A stretch of 64,000 nt of DNA from Pseudoneurospora amorphoporcata. Taxonomy: Eukaryota; Ascomycota; Sordariomycetes; Sordariales; Sordariaceae. Under the pieces are notes generated by a model. That model saw nothing but the letters and a program-made list of their open reading frames with translations, was not told where the DNA came from and did no database searches. This document shows, piece by piece, positions 44,797 through 57,412 of the stretch. How positions within the stretch are numbered: position 1 is the first letter of the stretch; every line of letters starts with the position of its first letter. The DNA is taken from the NCBI GenBank assembly GCA_033297205.1, contig MU859177.1:47434-111433 (forward strand), read 5' to 3'. The position numbers and the translations under genes are program-made.

Positions 44797-47700
44797 ATGT
44801 CCAAGCCCGGTAACATCAACACTGCACTCATCTTTCGATCATCGCCTACTCAGCTGTCACCAGAACTTAAACTGTATCAAGCCGTGGGCGAATTTGCGCA
44901 AGCCTTGGATGGCGAGAAGAAGCAAGACTTCATGAGGTTACAAGCTCGATGCGCCGGTTCACCACCAACTGCGTTTGACGTCATCAGAATGACGGAGGAG
45001 CTCAACCGAGAAGGTGCTCGGCGGCATGCTGCTTGGACACCGGCGCCGGGAACGCGACTCGGCGGATTCCTCAGTCGGATACAAAAGTTTGCTGAGGCCG
45101 GGGACGTTCTGATTGGAGGTACACAAAGCCTGATTGCTTCGGGTGTATGGACGGCAGTGAGGGTGTCACTAGAGGTATTGACTACGTGTTCTAGACGCCG
45201 GTTTAATCGTTGCTGAACCAAAGACTGACCGTTAGACGTATATTCAAGGCAGCAGTGGGCCATTATGCATATTTCGATCAGGTCTCTTCACTGTTGATGA
45301 GGATAACCCAATCCTGGAAAATCACCCTGGAGTTTGCGAAACACTTCCCTGACTCAGCTGAGCTACAAGCCTTCCTCGCCGAGTACCTTGTTCGTGTGGT
45401 CCAGTTGTGCAAGAAGATTATGCTAGTTGCCAAAAGGCCACCCTACCTCCTCCTGGCTGCGTCGATATCCTCAAGCTTTGACACTGAGTTTAAGCCACTG
45501 GAGGAGGAACTAGACAAGTTGGGCACTATAATTCAGAAGCACTTTGACGTCCTTATCGCGAAAGCTGCTCAAGAGCAACAGGTTGTCATCAAGGACGCCG
45601 GGAGGTTGTTACGTCGCATTCACAAAACGCGAAAACGTCAAGATGGACTCGAGCAACAACAAAGGGTCTTGCATATTTTATCTCCCCGACAACCCCAAAT
45701 AGACGCAATATGGAGAAGGGAAAGGAAACGCGGAACCCCAAACTGGATGCTCAACGCTCCCGAATACAAGGCATGGAAGAGGAGCACCAAATCAGTGCTG
45801 AGGATTACTGGGCATTTTGGTTGTGGTAAAACCGTTGCCCTCGCAAGCATCATTTCGGACGCTATTATGGAGAACAAGAAGTGCGCTGGCTTCATCTGCA
45901 AAAAAGATGATCCGAACACGCTTGAAGGGCTCACAATCCTGGGTAGTATTGCCCATCAGCTGCTGCAATCAAGTGCAGCCCGTCAAGACTGGGAAGCAAT
46001 GATCCAACATAATCCCAGTTTAATCGCTGGGTCGATGGCTACCTCCTCTATCGTCCGACTCCTTCAGAGTATGCTACCTCAAAACCAAGCCTTTTATGTT
46101 GTACTTGATGGACTGCAGGAATGTGCAAAGCAGGAAGTCGAAGTTGTTTTCGAAGCATTACATGACCTTCGCAAGTCACACCAACTATCTGTTTACTTTT
46201 CAACAACACTGGATGGTCTTCCTGTTGAACTTACCGAGGAATACCTTGGCACAGCTCATGTGCTATCTTTGAACAGCTCTCAACGTGATGATGAAATCGG
46301 GCATTTCATCAGAACCGAGGTACGAAAACGAAATGCTGATCGTCAGCTCCTTTGAACAGCAACCTGGAGAATGTGGTAACAGAGGCGCTTACATTAGGAG
46401 CCCAAGGAATGTACGTTTGAGTCATTCTTGATTCTGGTCATCTTACATCTAACTACAATCGCTAATTACAATGTTATAGGTACCTATGGGTGTCACTTCA
46501 CCTAGAAGTCATATTCCCATCGCACAACGATGGCATCCTGACTGACGAGTCTGTATTAAACATACTAAATCACCTGCCCCATGATTTACCGCAGGCCTTT
46601 GATCAAGCGCTTGGCCGAATCTCTGATCTACGCTATGGCGATCGGATATTTCAATTAGTGGCTGTAGCGGAAAGCCCTCTCACCAGTGAACAACTCAATG
46701 TTGCCCTCAACGTTCAACCCGGCAATAATATTTGGAACGAAACCAAATTGCCGCGCAGTACGAAGCAGGTTGTCGCCCGCTGTGGCGGCGGCTTGCTAGA
46801 AGTTGACGAGGAAGACGATTGCGTTCGATTCATCCACCACAGTGTGGTATCGCATATGGGCGGCCTGGAGGTAGGAATTGGCGGCAGAAGCCTGACTCGG
46901 AGCTGGATCTCGGACGCTGAAGCATATATGGGATCAGTGTGTGTGACATACCTCAATTTTCGGGAGTTGGATCGGCGCATGGTTCTGCACAGAAACGTTG
47001 ACCCCATTTCAGTTTCAGAGGCGCTGAAGAAAGAAGTATCGAGCTACAACCCGGTATTGACCAGGGTGGTCCGACATATCAAGGAGATAAACGCCGACCA
47101 GCGGCGGCCAAGCAACTCAACATTTTTCCGATTCTGCTAGAATTGAATGACCGGAAAACTGATCCGGACATCATGACGTGCTTTCTACCTTACGCAACCA
47201 AGCACTGGCTTCAACATACAGCGCGCCTAGGAGACGAAGATAACGCTAATATTGGTGCACTATGGGGAGCATTGGTGGATGACAGGCCACCCCATATTTC
47301 AATTCCTTGGAGTCAATCAGCGGTTGATCAAGGAGGGATGCTGGAATACGCCCTCAGCCACTCGCATGCATACCTTTATCGCTTCGTCATGAGAAGTGTT
47401 CCTGAAGTAACCACTTTCCTGTCGAACTCGACCCGCTACTGGACCCGAGGACTAAAGAAGGGCTTGATGCAGGAGGACCAAGCTACATGGCAGACCGAGA
47501 TCGGTGAGATGATAAATCGGTGCCTTGTCGCAGGTCCTTCTTTCATTCCCGCAGCCTACTATTGTGCTTTGATACAGGACGACCTGGAGGATGACGTCTA
47601 CCGCAATGCTTTGACGAACCCGACCATGGCAGTTTCAGAAAGAATGGTTGAAAATGGAAGATACGACTGTGCAATACGCATGGTCACTGACTTCCTGGAG

Positions 47701-49388
47701 ACCAAATCCGCGAACATGACAAGGTGTTTGTGGGCGGTAGTTGAGCATGCATCCGCCGGAATATCTATAAACGTATGGCCCGAAGGCGTCCGAAAAGCTT
47801 TACGGGCAGCACTGAGAGTCCTAGCCTTACGGCAGTCATTACCGGCAAGTCCACCAGACCAAAACTCAGATTTTCCAAAGGACGCCTTTTGGAGGTCATT
47901 AGACGCCCTCTCAGAGGATGGGGATGGCAACGCCTTTTGGACTCTTTGGAAATATCGATTGTCTGTGGCCAACTGAGGAGGAGAAGGACATTACCTTGAG
48001 TCACTTGCACTTCTAAACGCTTTCGACCATAAAAACATCAACCTAGTTAGGATGATCGCGGCAAACTTGGACGTCGAATCCTATGTTTTCGAGCAAAGAG
48101 TGGGACACGCAAAACAACGAGCGGAGTCAATGATTCTCCCGAAGCTTCATCTAGATCGGTTGATGGATCCCATGAGCTATGTCTGGAGTGAGGAACACGA
48201 AGTTACCTCTGGACTCGACTTCAGGTTGTCTGCAATCTAGGGTCATATTGTGAAAAACAACTATGACGAAGCACTGGACCTTATCCGAAGCATTAACGCC
48301 GCTAGCTACATCATGCACAAAGGTCTCAAGATCCCACACTACGTGGTTCAGCGAATCGTGCTTCGTTGGATTATTGATCATCGTTCTGCAGTTGTCTACC
48401 GAAGATTACCGTTCTTGTTGCGGGAGGTGATATTACATTGGCCAACAGTCCTCCTCTATACCATCACTACTTACGCACATAAGGAGCCACTAGGCACCCA
48501 AGCCGCCGCCAACGAGCGTGACATCTTTTTTAAATTGCTTGAAGAGATGTCGTGCATCCGGTCTAGCGACAATCCAGCTGTTAGCGTCAATGTTTTTCCG
48601 GACGTTGGCTCAGGGTGGACAGAGCTCCATGCGGCAGCCTGCTGGAAGCCTTTTGCCGTCAAGGCTCTGTTACAAACCTGGCCGGACTTGTTGAATCAAG
48701 AAAGGCAGCTTGGGTACACGCCTTTGGTTGCTGCATTGGCCGGGCGGCTGGAGGAAAAAGATACATTTGCAACGGTTGAGCTTCTCCTCAAGGCCGGCGC
48801 TGACACAGAAGCGCCGTCAGCATTTCCTCATCTTTCTCCACTGGACATCTCGATTGCACACCACCCGTTCAGTGTGTCGCAATTGATGGTTGAATGGGGA
48901 TGTACAGCAGCATATCCCGAGACGGCACTGGAGGCATCGCCTTTCATGCCCTATTGAAGATGATTGCCTTGCTGGAAAGTCGAATGGCCTTCCAAGGCGA
49001 TGGCGCGGAGTGGGCAAGAAAGATCGAAAACGTAACTTCATTCGAGGACCACTACAGGGCAAGGTACGAATTAGAGGGATGCAGCACACAGCATGCCGAA
49101 GGTCAGGAATGTACCTGTGGCTTTTAGAGTCCATAGACCCCGACTTCTGAGTTTTCACGGCGTATACCTCGGCAACAACCCCAGATATACGAACTGGCGG
49201 GATGTGACGGATCGCATTCCGAAGCCCAGGATTCTTTAGCAGGCTCGCATTGCAACTGCGCAAACCATCATCGTGGGAAAGATCTACCGCCACCACATCC
49301 TATCCTTTTAGCCATGTATGAATCCATCATTGAGCAGGCATACTTGCCGCGTCGTCTTGAAGAAATCGCAATGTTTACGGAAGATTGA
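44797..49388 (+). pseudogene. Ankyrin-type NLR (DUF7708-like domain, P-loop NTPase, ankyrin repeats), degenerate
   Basis: Exon 1 (44797-45174) encodes a domain like the fungal DUF7708 region. After an intron with unclear acceptor come coiled sequence and an NTPase with Walker A ITGHFGCGKT. Near 46352 the frame breaks after RQLL and resumes as NLENVVTEALTLGAQGM. An intron at 46411-46479 leads to YLWVSLHLEV and the winged-helix region LPHDLPQAFDQALG. Further damage is a frame change near 47100, TGA 47974-47976, TAG 48238-48240, a frame change near 48900, and TAG at 49125-49127 and 49134-49136. Ankyrin-like units (GWTELHAAA, YTPLVAAL, LLKAGADTE) lie at 48610-48900. The original C-terminus ILLAMYESIIEQAYLPRRLE ends at TGA 49386-49388. 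It is a large recognition-type protein gene, now dead. Confidence 0.8.
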
Positions 49389-50846
49389 GCTCGGACGTAC
49401 TTGGGCCGAAGAGCAATTTTGGAGCGAGCACAAAATTAGTAAGATGAGAGTTACGAAGGGCCTATCAAACAATTTCTTGTCAACATAAAGATTGTGTATA
49501 TCTAGGTACCTACCCAAGGTAAGAATGGAAGGATTATACTGGAAAACTCCCATGTGTTTGGGCAACGACAGAGCGTGATTGTCTGCTACCATAAAGCCTG
49601 GCAGCTATCATCAGTCCGGGGAAATATCTGCTAGTATTTCTAAGTAAAGAGGTCAAGCATTCTAAATCAATGGGAGCCCCGATTGCGCAACTTATGCATG
49701 GGAGACTGAGAAAGAGGAAGTCGCGATACATAGTCCGGGAAGGAGGAGCTGGTGGCCACTCATGCGGCCAACTTGGACTTTTTACCGCGCACCGACACTC
49801 ACTGCACAGCAAATCATGATGGAACGACAGAGCTGAGGACCGAAGTATCTCCTGGGCTCCAACCGTCTGTTTAGAGGAATGGTAGAGCGATCGAATTTGC
49901 CATAATCACCGAAGATTCGAGCCACTAACGGAGATACATCTGCTGGAACATCAACTGGAAATCTCCACTGGAAGTGATGATGGCTCGTACGTTGTTTCAA
50001 CTGATGAATTGAAAGGCTTCAGGGATAACCAGGCACGCATCATGATTGTTGCACTGCACTGCACTTCCCAGATATCCCTCTACAGGTACCTCTCTCTACT
50101 GTATCTCTATCTCTTCCATTTGCGTGGCAGTCGTTGTAATGGTCACGGTCATGATAACTGTAAGACCTACCAGGCGGGTAATAAACCGACCAACCTGAAC
50201 ACACAAGAATCACTGAATGCGTCATGACTGTCAAACCATTTCTTCTTGAGCACTATCTCAATTCGAATGCTTTGTAAACACCTATAGCCTCACCATAAGC
50301 CATGAGGGTAAACGACTATCCGCTGCCAATACAACAACAACAGCCTGAGCTTATGAGCTATGAAAACGCCGAACGCACGAGCAATGCACCCCTTAGACCG
50401 CCGCACTCCTTTTCCTGAAATGCTAGTGCAATGATGCTTTTTCCAGCCTTTTTCCAGCTGCAAATGACCTGATGCATCTATCCATATCCCTGACCGTTCA
50501 CTTCCTTTTTTCTTTCCTGTTTTGTTGTCCACCCTAAAGTTCTAAGTATCAACCAGGGACTCAAACTGATGCCAGAAAGAGCTTTGCGGTTCTAGTCAGG
50601 TATATACCCAACTGATATACATCCTAGAAGACAGAAAAAAAAAAAAAAAAAAAAATGGGAAACCATAGACCGAAACCAAATACGGAAAATCAACCTGCTG
50701 AATCCATGAAAGCAAGTAATATCCTCTGTATTGGGGGTATATCCATCTCTACCACCTATCCTTTTGTCCCCCTACATCCACCTCCATCCTAGCTTCCCAC
50801 TCCACGTATCTCACTGCATCAACTGGGGGTCAATAGCCTCTGCCTC
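49389..50846. other. Intergenic region between the NLR locus and the next gene
   Basis: No supported gene. A 22-base A run lies at about 50634-50655 and GGTACC-containing palindromes at about 49505 and 50084. The right end is the 3' UTR of the gene at 50847-55858. Confidence 0.5.
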
Positions 50847-53800
50847 CTAAGCAACGGGTCCATGCCCAGAAGGATGGTGGGGAGGGTAAGGGTAAGACAA
50901 CGTCTGCATGGGCTGAGGCGGCATATGCTGATGTTGATGCTGATGTTGAAGCTGATGCTGATGCTGATGCTGGAAAGGGGGCATCTGTTGCATCGGGGGC
51001 ATCGGTGCCATTTGTGCCATCTGGACCATCGGTGGCATCGGCTGCTGCGGAGCCATCGAATGCGGAGCCATGGGCTGGGGAGGCATTTGCTGGGGAGCCA
51101 TCGATTGTTGGAGCATTCCTTTGGGGGACATATGCTGCGGAGGCATGATATGTGGTGGCAGCTGTGGGAAGCTGTGCATCACTTGGTGATGGCCCGGAGG
51201 AATCGGAACGTTCTGAACGTTCTGAGGTTGGGGCGGCAAAGCCAGCAGTCCGGTGTGGGTGGGCCCCATGCTTGGTGTTGTCGGAGCCGAGGCGCCGGTG
51301 GAGGGGCCAGCGGAAACCGGATCTGGTGTCTGGCTCATCGACATCATCCCCGGCTCATTACCGTTCGGCCCACCCGTCGCCGCCTTTTCAGCCTTCTTGT
51401 TGGCCAATGTCGTACGGCGCTTTTCAACCGCTCCTTGCATCTCACCTGAAGCCCAGCGTCCTAGGTCCCTGTTAGCTTACGCACATGTCCATCAAAGGCA
51501 GAACATCGGTACTTACTTCTCATGGAATAGCTCATCTTCTCCGACTTGCTCATTTCCGCATATGGCTTATCCGGCTCCGTGGTATTGGCCAGAGCAAATC
51601 CACTGGGCATCATCTTTGGAGGTTCGACGGGCTCGGGTGGGATGGGTGTGGCCGCTTTGGGAGCCCGAGGTGCTTTACCTGGGCCCTTCAAGGTAGGGTG
51701 TGGACCAGTATTAACGGGAGGGGCTGCCTGGGGAGGAGGTATTTGAGCAAAGCTATGGCCCATGGGCGGGGGTCCTGGGTTCTTGATCTTGATGCGGGTC
51801 AACGGCTTGGTGATAGCCGGTGGCGCGGGAACTTGCGGCGGAGGACCACCAGGTGGGAAGGCTGGAGCGGCATTGAAAGTGTGCATAAACGGCGATGGGC
51901 CAGGCGCCGGAGCAATAGGAGGCGGTCCATTATTGAAGAACAAGGCGGGTGCTTTCAATCCTCCTACAGGCTGCTGCGGAGCGAGTGCTGGAGGTGGTGG
52001 AGGAGGTGCGGAGGTAGGCTGGCTTGTGACATTCGCGTTCTTCTTCTTAGGGCCACGCTTCTTAGGCTCGTGACCCTCTGGTTTAGCCGAAATGGCGTTG
52101 CGAGCTCTCTTTTGCTGCCGGGGCTCAAGCTCAGGATCGTTCTCAAGCGCAAAGTTGCGTTTCCGCTTATCACGCAACGAATAGCTCGACTCCGGGGTCC
52201 CGGCCGTATTGTTGGTGCCCTCCGATGAAGCAGTTGATGGCCTTTGTACCTGCTGTTCTTGTGGTGGTGGCAGTTCTGGCGCACCATTATCCAGTGGAGC
52301 AGAGTTGTTATAGAACGACTGCGGAGCAATCTCCTGCAAAGGAGGAAGTGCCACCTTTGGCTGACGCTGACGCTTAGTCTTTGCCTCCTCAGTTTCCGTC
52401 GGGGAAGGTGTAGGGACAAGTGTTTCCTCGACTGAAGGAGGAGCAGCTGGTACACGACCACGTTTGCGGCCAGATTTCGGCTTTTCTGCTGACAAAGAGG
52501 TCTCTTCAGGCTTGCGTTCCTCAGGTGCTACGCTAGCCGCCTCATCACCCGGTGGGAGTTCCTGAGATTCCTGAACATCTTCAGCGATCTGGGGTTCCAC
52601 ATCCTGCTGAGGCTCGATAGCTGGCTCGGCTGAATCAGCTTGCTCAGCAGCAGCAGCTTGCTCGGCTTCCAATGCCTCCTGGGCCTCCTTGGCTTCTTGC
52701 TCCTCCTTCGCTTTCTGGGCTTGCTCCGCCAAAATCAGTTTCTTGGGCTTGGGTCCACGTCGCTTGCGGACTACAGGCTCAGGAGCAACCTCTGTAGCTG
52801 GAGTTTGGTCAGAAGCCTCAACGGAATCGTCATTGGAAGCCAGTTGCTTGCGCTTGCCACGCCGTCCAACAACAGTTGATGGACCGCCGGTAGGGGTGCC
52901 GGCACGACTAGGATCCTTGCTTTGATCCGAGAGGTTGCGAGGTTTGCGCACCCGCTTTCCTTCAACAACGTTTTCTTCCGCAAGTTCGGCCTTTCCAGCA
53001 CCTTTCCTATGGGGTCGAGTCTCTGTGATGTCCCAGCGCTGCTCTTCGATGTTCTGTCTACCAACTGCGTTGGCGTGAGGATTGTGCTTGAAGCCATATG
53101 CTGCGGCCATGATCTTGTCCTGGTCCTTTTGGTGCTCGTAGATGGGATCATCTGACGAAGGCTTCGGTGCGCGAACACCCTTGAGTTCAAAGGCAGGCGG
53201 TCCCTTGGTGGGCTCATCGTAATGGCGACGGAAATGCGGCGCATCTTCCGCTTTCAGGCGGTTTTCCCAGTTGACGATCGAGACGTCATTCTTCTTGCGG
53301 CGCTCTGCATTGTCCTCATCGTCAACAACTTTCCTGAGTTCACGGAACTCTGTCTGCCAGACGTTGAGGGTTTCAGACATGGCTTCGGCCAGCTTGTAGA
53401 GCGTGGCATCGTCCATGTCCTGGAAGTCTTCCAAGGCATCCGCAAAGTCTTGGACGTCGCGAATCTTGGGAAATGACCACTGCTTCCGTGGCTGTCGGAC
53501 CACCTCTAAGGGCTCGATAGAACCAGCGGCTGTGTCGGAGTCAAATACGGGCCCATTGATATACTGCCCGTCTTCATCGTCGGCTACAGATCCGGTTGCC
53601 AGGTCATCATCATCTACCATCTCGGAGGGAGAAGGCGCGGCAGTCGGAGGTTCAGTTGGCGGCATATCATCGGCTGGACGAGACGCCTGCTTCACCTTTG
53701 GTAAGGGAGCGGGCTCTGTTGGGGGAAGAGTTTCCGATACTTCGCCTCCAGACTCAGCCCGTGCCTCCAAGAGCCGTGGAATGTAGTAGTTGTTTTTAAA

Positions 53801-55858
53801 CTCCATCATCGACATACGAGGTTGCCCACTCGCCACCATCTTGGCAATTTCCTGTCGCCAGAGTTTGTAAAACTCTTCCCTGTTCAGCTTGCGGCGCCCA
53901 TCCCAATTAAGTTCAGTAGACGTGGGTTCTGAGACGGCGACCGGTGCGACCGGTACCGTTTGTGCAGGTGTCGGACCCGGTGAGGTGGCCGGTGTCGGTA
54001 TAGGCGTAGGATTGGCCTTGGTCATAGGATCGAGGACAAGCCTTTCAGTAAAAGGGCCAGGGTGTGTGACATCATCGTCGAGGTAGGGTGTGAGCTTCAG
54101 AGAAGCAGCTGTAGGTGTCTCGAGGCTATAGACCTTCTCGAGGTCCTTCATGCGGGGAGGGAAGCCTGGCTTGGGAGGTCGTACGATTTGAGAAGATGAC
54201 GCCGGAGAGGCTGTCGCAACCGAATCATCACCTTGTGTGGTAATAGGCGGGGATGGCGGGCGATTGCTTGGTTGAGAGTTGACCTTGGAAGAAGAGATAG
54301 GTGGCGAGGGATGAGCCTGTGCAATCAGTTCTGGCACGGAGTGCAAATTGGTTGCTTCATCTTGCTCTGTGGGCTCTTCCTTAAAATGCCCATTACGAAG
54401 CAGATTTTGGCGACTGGGGGGGTGATCCGATGGACGTGATTTCTCAGTCTCGTCTGAGGCGGCAGCTATCTGATGTGAACCTGGCTCATTGGTCGAAGTT
54501 TTGTTGGAAGGAACCGTGTTACCGTTTTCCCGTGTTGATGGGTTTGGAGTAGTTTCATCCCCATTACTAGTGCTTTCAATGTTGCCATCCTTGGGCGCCT
54601 GTCCTGCTTCATCAACAGCGCGAGGCAATGGCTGTTCACCTTGCGATACAGCACCGGTTCTGTTGGGCTTTGACGGCTGACTGTCTGCGGATGCACCTTT
54701 AGTGGCCGACTGCCCCAACTCCTCCTCTACCTCAGGTATCTCATCCATAGAGACACCGACCAAGATGGTATCTTGCACGTCATTGTCTGACTGATGCTTA
54801 GCATAAGTGCTCTGCGCCGTGGCTGGTTTCTTAGACGCTGGCTTCCGGTGAGAGGATGAGTTACGTGCAGGAGCCGGAGAATTGTTGCTCCGCTTGTTCC
54901 GCAAGGCCGTATGATCATGGTCCTTGACTTCTTCAGCCTCAGACTCTCCTTGGGTACCCCTTCGCCGGCGTCCACGGGTCGCTGGTATGGCGGCAGTCCT
55001 GATGAACGAATCGACTCGGGCGACGGGCGCGCCCGATACATCCTCAATTGTTTCCTGGTTGTAGTCGACCTTTTGACGCTTCCTGAGAGAGTGGCCACCT
55101 TTCTCATTTGAGTTTCCGTCACCGTACTCAAGAATGGCTTCATGAGAGGAGTCAAAGGTCCTGGACCTCTTGCGAGCTGATGAGGTGCCAGCAGGCATGG
55201 CAATGCTCGAAGGGGCCTCAAAGGTGAATGGTGTTGTTTGGGCGGTGCGATCACTGTGTGGAGTGACGCGGAAAGAAGAAGTTGAATCAGGCGCCGATGG
55301 AGAAGCAGTGCGGCGCTGTTGATGGTTAGGATAAATGGCTTGCCTGCTCCTACCACCTCGGAAGGAGTTGGTTGAAGAAGCGCGTTGATGGCTCGGTGAA
55401 TGATGAGCCTGTTGCTGGTATTGCTGTTGTTGTTGCTCAAATGGGTGACCCTGAATTTGATGCCCATGCATCTGAGGATATGCATGCATTGGAGGGTGTG
55501 GTTGATTGTTCTCCGAATGCGCTGTGAAGGACAATGGAGGATCCTGAGTGGTCAGATCCGAAAAGGGGGTGTAGGTGGTGGAGGAGGGGTGAGGCGCATG
55601 TGAGCTGCTGCCAGGAATGGAAGGATTAACAGTGCCGGTGGTGGTATTGGTGTTGTTAAAGCCATTGGCTTGGGGAAAAGGTGTAATCTGGAATTGATGC
55701 TCGAATTCGTGCTGCTGAGCAACAGGGCGCTGCTGATGTTGTTGCTGTGGACTATGCTGGCTAAACTGTTGGCTGTGGTGTTGGTGGTGAGATGTAGATG
55801 ACAGGGTCCCACGCATTTTCTTGGTCGCGCGCCCGCCGCGGCCACGTCCGCGCTCCAT
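50847..55858 (-). CDS. Large basic low-complexity protein with AT-hook-like motifs, unknown function
   Basis: Exons 55858-51517 and 51460-50847 join in phase (donor GTAAGT, CTAAC branch, acceptor CCTAG) and give 1651 residues. An in-frame ATG at 55909 would add 17. The chosen start gives MERGRGRGGRATKK, an RGG-like beginning. Gln/His/Pro/Ser-rich sequence fills residues 20-600. A more ordered block (LNREEFYKLWRQEI, KQWSFPKIRDVQDFADALED, ENRLKAEDAPHFRRHYDEP) spans about 660-1010. Basic patches KRRGPKPKK and KKRGPKKKN resemble AT hooks, and the C-terminus is Met/Pro/Gln-rich. The second exon opens with WASGEMQGAVEKRRTTLANK. I do not recognise a named family. Composition suggests a nuclear chromatin or transcription cofactor. 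The frame is intact over 5 kb, unlike the neighbours to the left. Confidence 0.85.
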
Positions 55859-57412
55859 GTTAAAGCCGGTGTAAGTCACTCTGCAGCAGAAGGACAGACT
55901 GGACTGCACAGACTTCGGCTGTCGGCTGGTCAGAGCGAGAACTCGATACTATTTGGGCGGTGGTGGAACATAAGGTAGACTCTGCCAGTGTGAGGCGAAA
56001 AGTCAAAAAAAATGCACTAACCTTTCAACGTGTAGGGAATCGGCTTGCTTCAATGGTTGGATCTAAGACACTTCAGGCTTGGCGTTCGCTGAGTGCCCAG
56101 CAGGTTGCAGCGTGGTCTGGTTGGGTGAAAATATGGTACTCGAAAAGATGTCGAATAGCAATGCTCGCTGTCTGGCAAGGCTGGCCGTTCGTCGTCAATT
56201 CCTCTGGAAAAGAATGCGGAAGAGGATTGGCGAGTGTTGGAGGTTGAGCGAAAAGTGAGGCCGGACGCACGGGCAAAAGCAAGTAAGGTATGTACAGGAG
56301 ACGGGATGGGCGGTATTAGTGCAAGCCGCCGGGGCCAAGCAGTTTGGGGAATGTCTGCACCCTCTGAGAAAAATGCAGAGAAGTGGATTGGAAAAGAGAT
56401 ATCGAGATTGGCGAAGACGTGGGATGGTGTATCTTCCCGGCGAGCGAAGTGCGCCGAGAGGTAGGCAAGATGTTGGAGCGTCTTCCAAATTCGCTGCTTG
56501 ACCTTGGCTGGGAAGTGGCCGTGACTTGACGGCCGAGTAGATTTCTTCCTCACGCCAGTTTTGGAGGTTCAGATTCCCGAATAAGCCACAGCCAATCACA
56601 CGCGAGTACAACTTGTCAGTTCTGGCATGACAGACCCACAGTACAGCTGCTTGCCAGCCGCCGAGGCCACTAACATGCTCCAGCACATGCGTTGAATAAG
56701 ACAGCTGGCCAATCACACCTCACCATTTCCAGCCTGCAATTGTGGATCAACAGAACCTTGGGCGCTCTTTTGCTTCATGTCATTCATTGCGCGAGCTGCG
56801 TGGGGATTCACTCTGAGCAGAACCTGAGTGAGCTACTACAAGCTGGCAGGTGATTGAGGGTATTGTCTCATTGGACTTCACGTTTTGAACTCGTGGCTCA
56901 GCTCATCAGCACGTCGAAACAAGGAGGCTGACCAGTGATGATGAGGCTGTCATCCAGAAGGAAGGAAGGGCTGCAAGAAAACAAGTGGATGCGCCTTACC
57001 AGAGCGACGATTCAGGTATTGACCCAACGCCAGACTCTTGCGACGTTTGAGCTTCTCTCAGTCATTTCGGTATTTATCCAATGTACGTCTAAGAGATCTT
57101 TGGTCAGATCAGCGTGCGCTTTCTCGAACACGCTAGGATAATGGATATGATTTTCATCTTGGTGTTTACCTTGCAAAGGTACCTGTGTACATGCCCGGGG
57201 GCGTGCAACCCCGCAAATCCGCACCAAATCTGGGCTGCCTGGTCCGTCCCCGCAATGCAGGATTGGGTGCCCGTCCCTGGATAGACTGGTGTGCTCCCGC
57301 CCGCCGCTCCCTTATCTCGCTTGAATCCACCCACCCATCCACCCTGGGACATCATTCCACCCTCGACAACACAAGAGAACATCGGGACGCACATCGCCCG
57401 CCAACAATCACA
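55859..57412. other. Divergent intergenic region
   Basis: This must hold the promoters of the minus-strand 1651-aa gene and of MTC1. Short frames on both strands (up to 173 codons at 56195-56716, minus) have no recognisable features. No repeat noted. Confidence 0.5.
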
